Positions 62,900 to 64,000 of a stretch of DNA of 64,000 nucleotides are shown in pieces. Below the pieces are notes generated by a model that did no database searches, was not told where the DNA came from, and saw nothing but the letters and a program-made list of their open reading frames with translations. The position numbers were made by a program, and so were the translations under genes. Source of the stretch: Geoalkalibacter ferrihydriticus DSM 17813 (GTDB lineage: Bacteria; Desulfobacterota; Desulfuromonadia; Desulfuromonadales; Geoalkalibacteraceae); contig NZ_JWJD01000003.1 of the NCBI RefSeq assembly GCF_000820505.1, positions 152,410 to 216,409 on the forward strand. The letters run 5' to 3'. Numbering within the stretch: the stretch's first letter is position 1; each line of letters opens with the position of its first letter.

Positions 62900-63901
62900 A
62901 TGTCCGAAACGACTTTTAAAGCCATGATCGTCGAAGAAGCCGAGCCGAAAAAATTCACCCGCCGTATCGGTGAGCGCAAAATCAGCGATCTGCCGGACGG
63001 TGATCTGCTCATCCGCGTGCATTATTCATCGCTCAACTTCAAGGACGCTCTTTCGGCCACGGGCAATAAGGCCGTGACCCGCAAGTTTCCCCATACGCCG
63101 GGCATCGATGCCGCCGGCGAGGTGGTCGAGTGCAGCTGCGGCCGCTACCAGCCCGGCGATCAGGTGCTGGTGACGGGCTATGACCTGGGCATGGAGACCG
63201 ACGGCGGATTCGGCCAGTACATTCGCATTCCCTGTGATTGGGCGGTGAAGCTGCCCGACGGGCTGAGCCTGCGCGAGTCCATGATCATCGGCACTGCCGG
63301 TTTCACCGCCGGCTTGTGCGTGTGGAAGCTGGAGCAGGCCGGCGTGCAGCCCGACGCGGGCGATATACTGGTGACCGGTGCCAGTGGCGGCGTGGGCAGT
63401 ATCGCCGTGAGCATCCTGGCCAGGCTGGGCTATCGTGTGGTTGCTGTGACGGGCAAGACCGCCGCCGCAGATTTTCTAAAGACGCTGGGAGCTGCTGAGG
63501 TCATCGGGCGCGAGGCGGTCCTCGAAGGCGCCGAGCGGCCCATGATGAAAGAACGCTGGGCGGGGGTGGTGGATGTCGCCGGCGGCGATCTGCTGGCGGG
63601 CGCCATCAAGGCGACCCGCTATGGGGGCGCTGTGACCTGTTGCGGTCTGGTGGGCTCACCCGATCTCAACATCAATGTCTTTCCCTTTATCTTGCGCGGG
63701 GTGAGCCTGCTCGGCGTTGATTCGGTGCAGTGTCCAGCAGAACCGCGCCTCGCCGTGTGGGAAAAGCTCGCCGGCTTGTGGAAGCCTGAGCACCTTGAGG
63801 AAACCGCAAGTGAATGCGGCCTGGAGGAACTGGAAGAAAAAATCCAGGCCATTCTCAAGGGGCAAATCAGGGGGCGCACCCTGGTCAATATGAAAGATTG
63901 A
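62900..63901 (+). CDS. acuI: Zinc-free medium-chain reductase, AcuI/YhdH-like (acrylyl-CoA reductase family)
   Basis: A 333-residue medium-chain dehydrogenase/reductase. The NADPH site is VTGASGGVGSIAVSILARLGY; the N-terminal part SSLNFKDALSATG and PGIDAAGEVVEC match the YhdH/YhfP/AcuI group, which reduces acryloyl-CoA or quinone-like substrates. No structural zinc Cys cluster is present. The ATG at 62900 has AAGGAG 8 bases upstream and is preferred to 62894, which is too close. Confidence 0.9.
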   Translation: MSETTFKAMIVEEAEPKKFTRRIGERKISDLPDGDLLIRVHYSSLNFKDALSATGNKAVTRKFPHTPGIDAAGEVVECSCGRYQPGDQVLVTGYDLGMETDGGFGQYIRIPCDWAVKLPDGLSLRESMIIGTAGFTAGLCVWKLEQAGVQPDAGDILVTGASGGVGSIAVSILARLGYRVVAVTGKTAAADFLKTLGAAEVIGREAVLEGAERPMMKERWAGVVDVAGGDLLAGAIKATRYGGAVTCCGLVGSPDLNINVFPFILRGVSLLGVDSVQCPAEPRLAVWEKLAGLWKPEHLEETASECGLEELEEKIQAILKGQIRGRTLVNMKD

Positions 63902-63908
63902 ATCGGAG

Positions 63909-64000
63909 TAACTGTTCAGCATGCACCGCAGGGTACGGCGGCATCGCGTGCGGCAAAAACTCACCTGCGGCTCAAACATTTGCCGCAGCACTCAACCGCC
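63909..64000 (+). repeat. Palindromic extragenic repeat, copy cut by the window edge
   Basis: TAACTGTTCAGCATGCACCG, GGCGGCATCGCGTGCGGCAA, CTGCGGCTCAAACATTTGCC and GCACTCAACCGCC match the repeat at 36109 almost base for base. It begins 7 bases after the acuI stop; the right end lies outside the window. Confidence 0.8.

Overview
The window reads as chromosomal DNA of a GC-rich, Gram-negative anaerobe or respiratory generalist, most likely a deltaproteobacterium of the Desulfuromonadales/Geobacter kind. This is inferred from gene content, not from a marker gene: a three-gene CAB-type fumarate reductase/succinate dehydrogenase, a minimal bifunctional PutA, radical SAM proteins, outer-membrane proteins ending in Phe, abundant two-component, chemotaxis and c-di-GMP proteins, and sigma-54 regulation. 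I saw no rRNA, tRNA, CRISPR array, phage or complete insertion sequence.

Layout. 1-7.7 kb: the end of a conserved protein, a CHASE4-GGDEF diguanylate cyclase, a chemotaxis receptor with a C-terminal sensory domain, and two divergent radical SAM genes. 7.7-11.5 kb: a histidine kinase, a small lipoprotein and a sigma-54 response regulator in the same order as enterobacterial glrK-qseG-glrR, followed by a gene-free stretch holding a near-consensus sigma-54 promoter, a GlrR-like site and a strong terminator. I read this as an unannotated small RNA gene of about 130 nt, a possible counterpart of GlmY; it is the most interesting signal here. 11.6-16 kb: a rhodanese/ferritin-like fusion and frdCAB. 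16.5-29.3 kb: a lipoprotein, a rhomboid protease, a hybrid kinase coupled to a 21-repeat LVIVD propeller protein, and a TonB-dependent receptor coupled to a giant TPR lipoprotein. 29.7-36.2 kb: a membrane sensor, cupin, DUF481 porin-like protein, AcpH, a MshEN-domain protein and an M23 peptidase, with copies of a palindromic repeat. 36.3-49.2 kb: M20 peptidase-aminotransferase pair, HrpB helicase, PreP-like M16 protease, purKE, beta-carbonic anhydrase, WrbA and a Cys-rich small protein. 49.4-64 kb: ABC-F protein Uup, RsmB-type methyltransferase, DksA-like protein, an NDH-2 tail remnant, a GGDEF-EAL protein, a dockerin-like exported protein, PutA, pirin, nitroreductase and an AcuI-like reductase.

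Themes. Signalling dominates: two c-di-GMP enzymes and one likely c-di-GMP receptor (MshEN), two histidine kinases, a chemoreceptor and a GlrR-like system. Many neighbouring genes overlap by 1-4 bases (lipoprotein/receptor, purK/purE, putA/YcxB-like, M20/aminotransferase, frdA/frdB), so translational coupling is common. A palindromic, MITE/REP-like extragenic element of about 125 bp occurs at least three times, plus two half copies that bracket the M23 peptidase gene.
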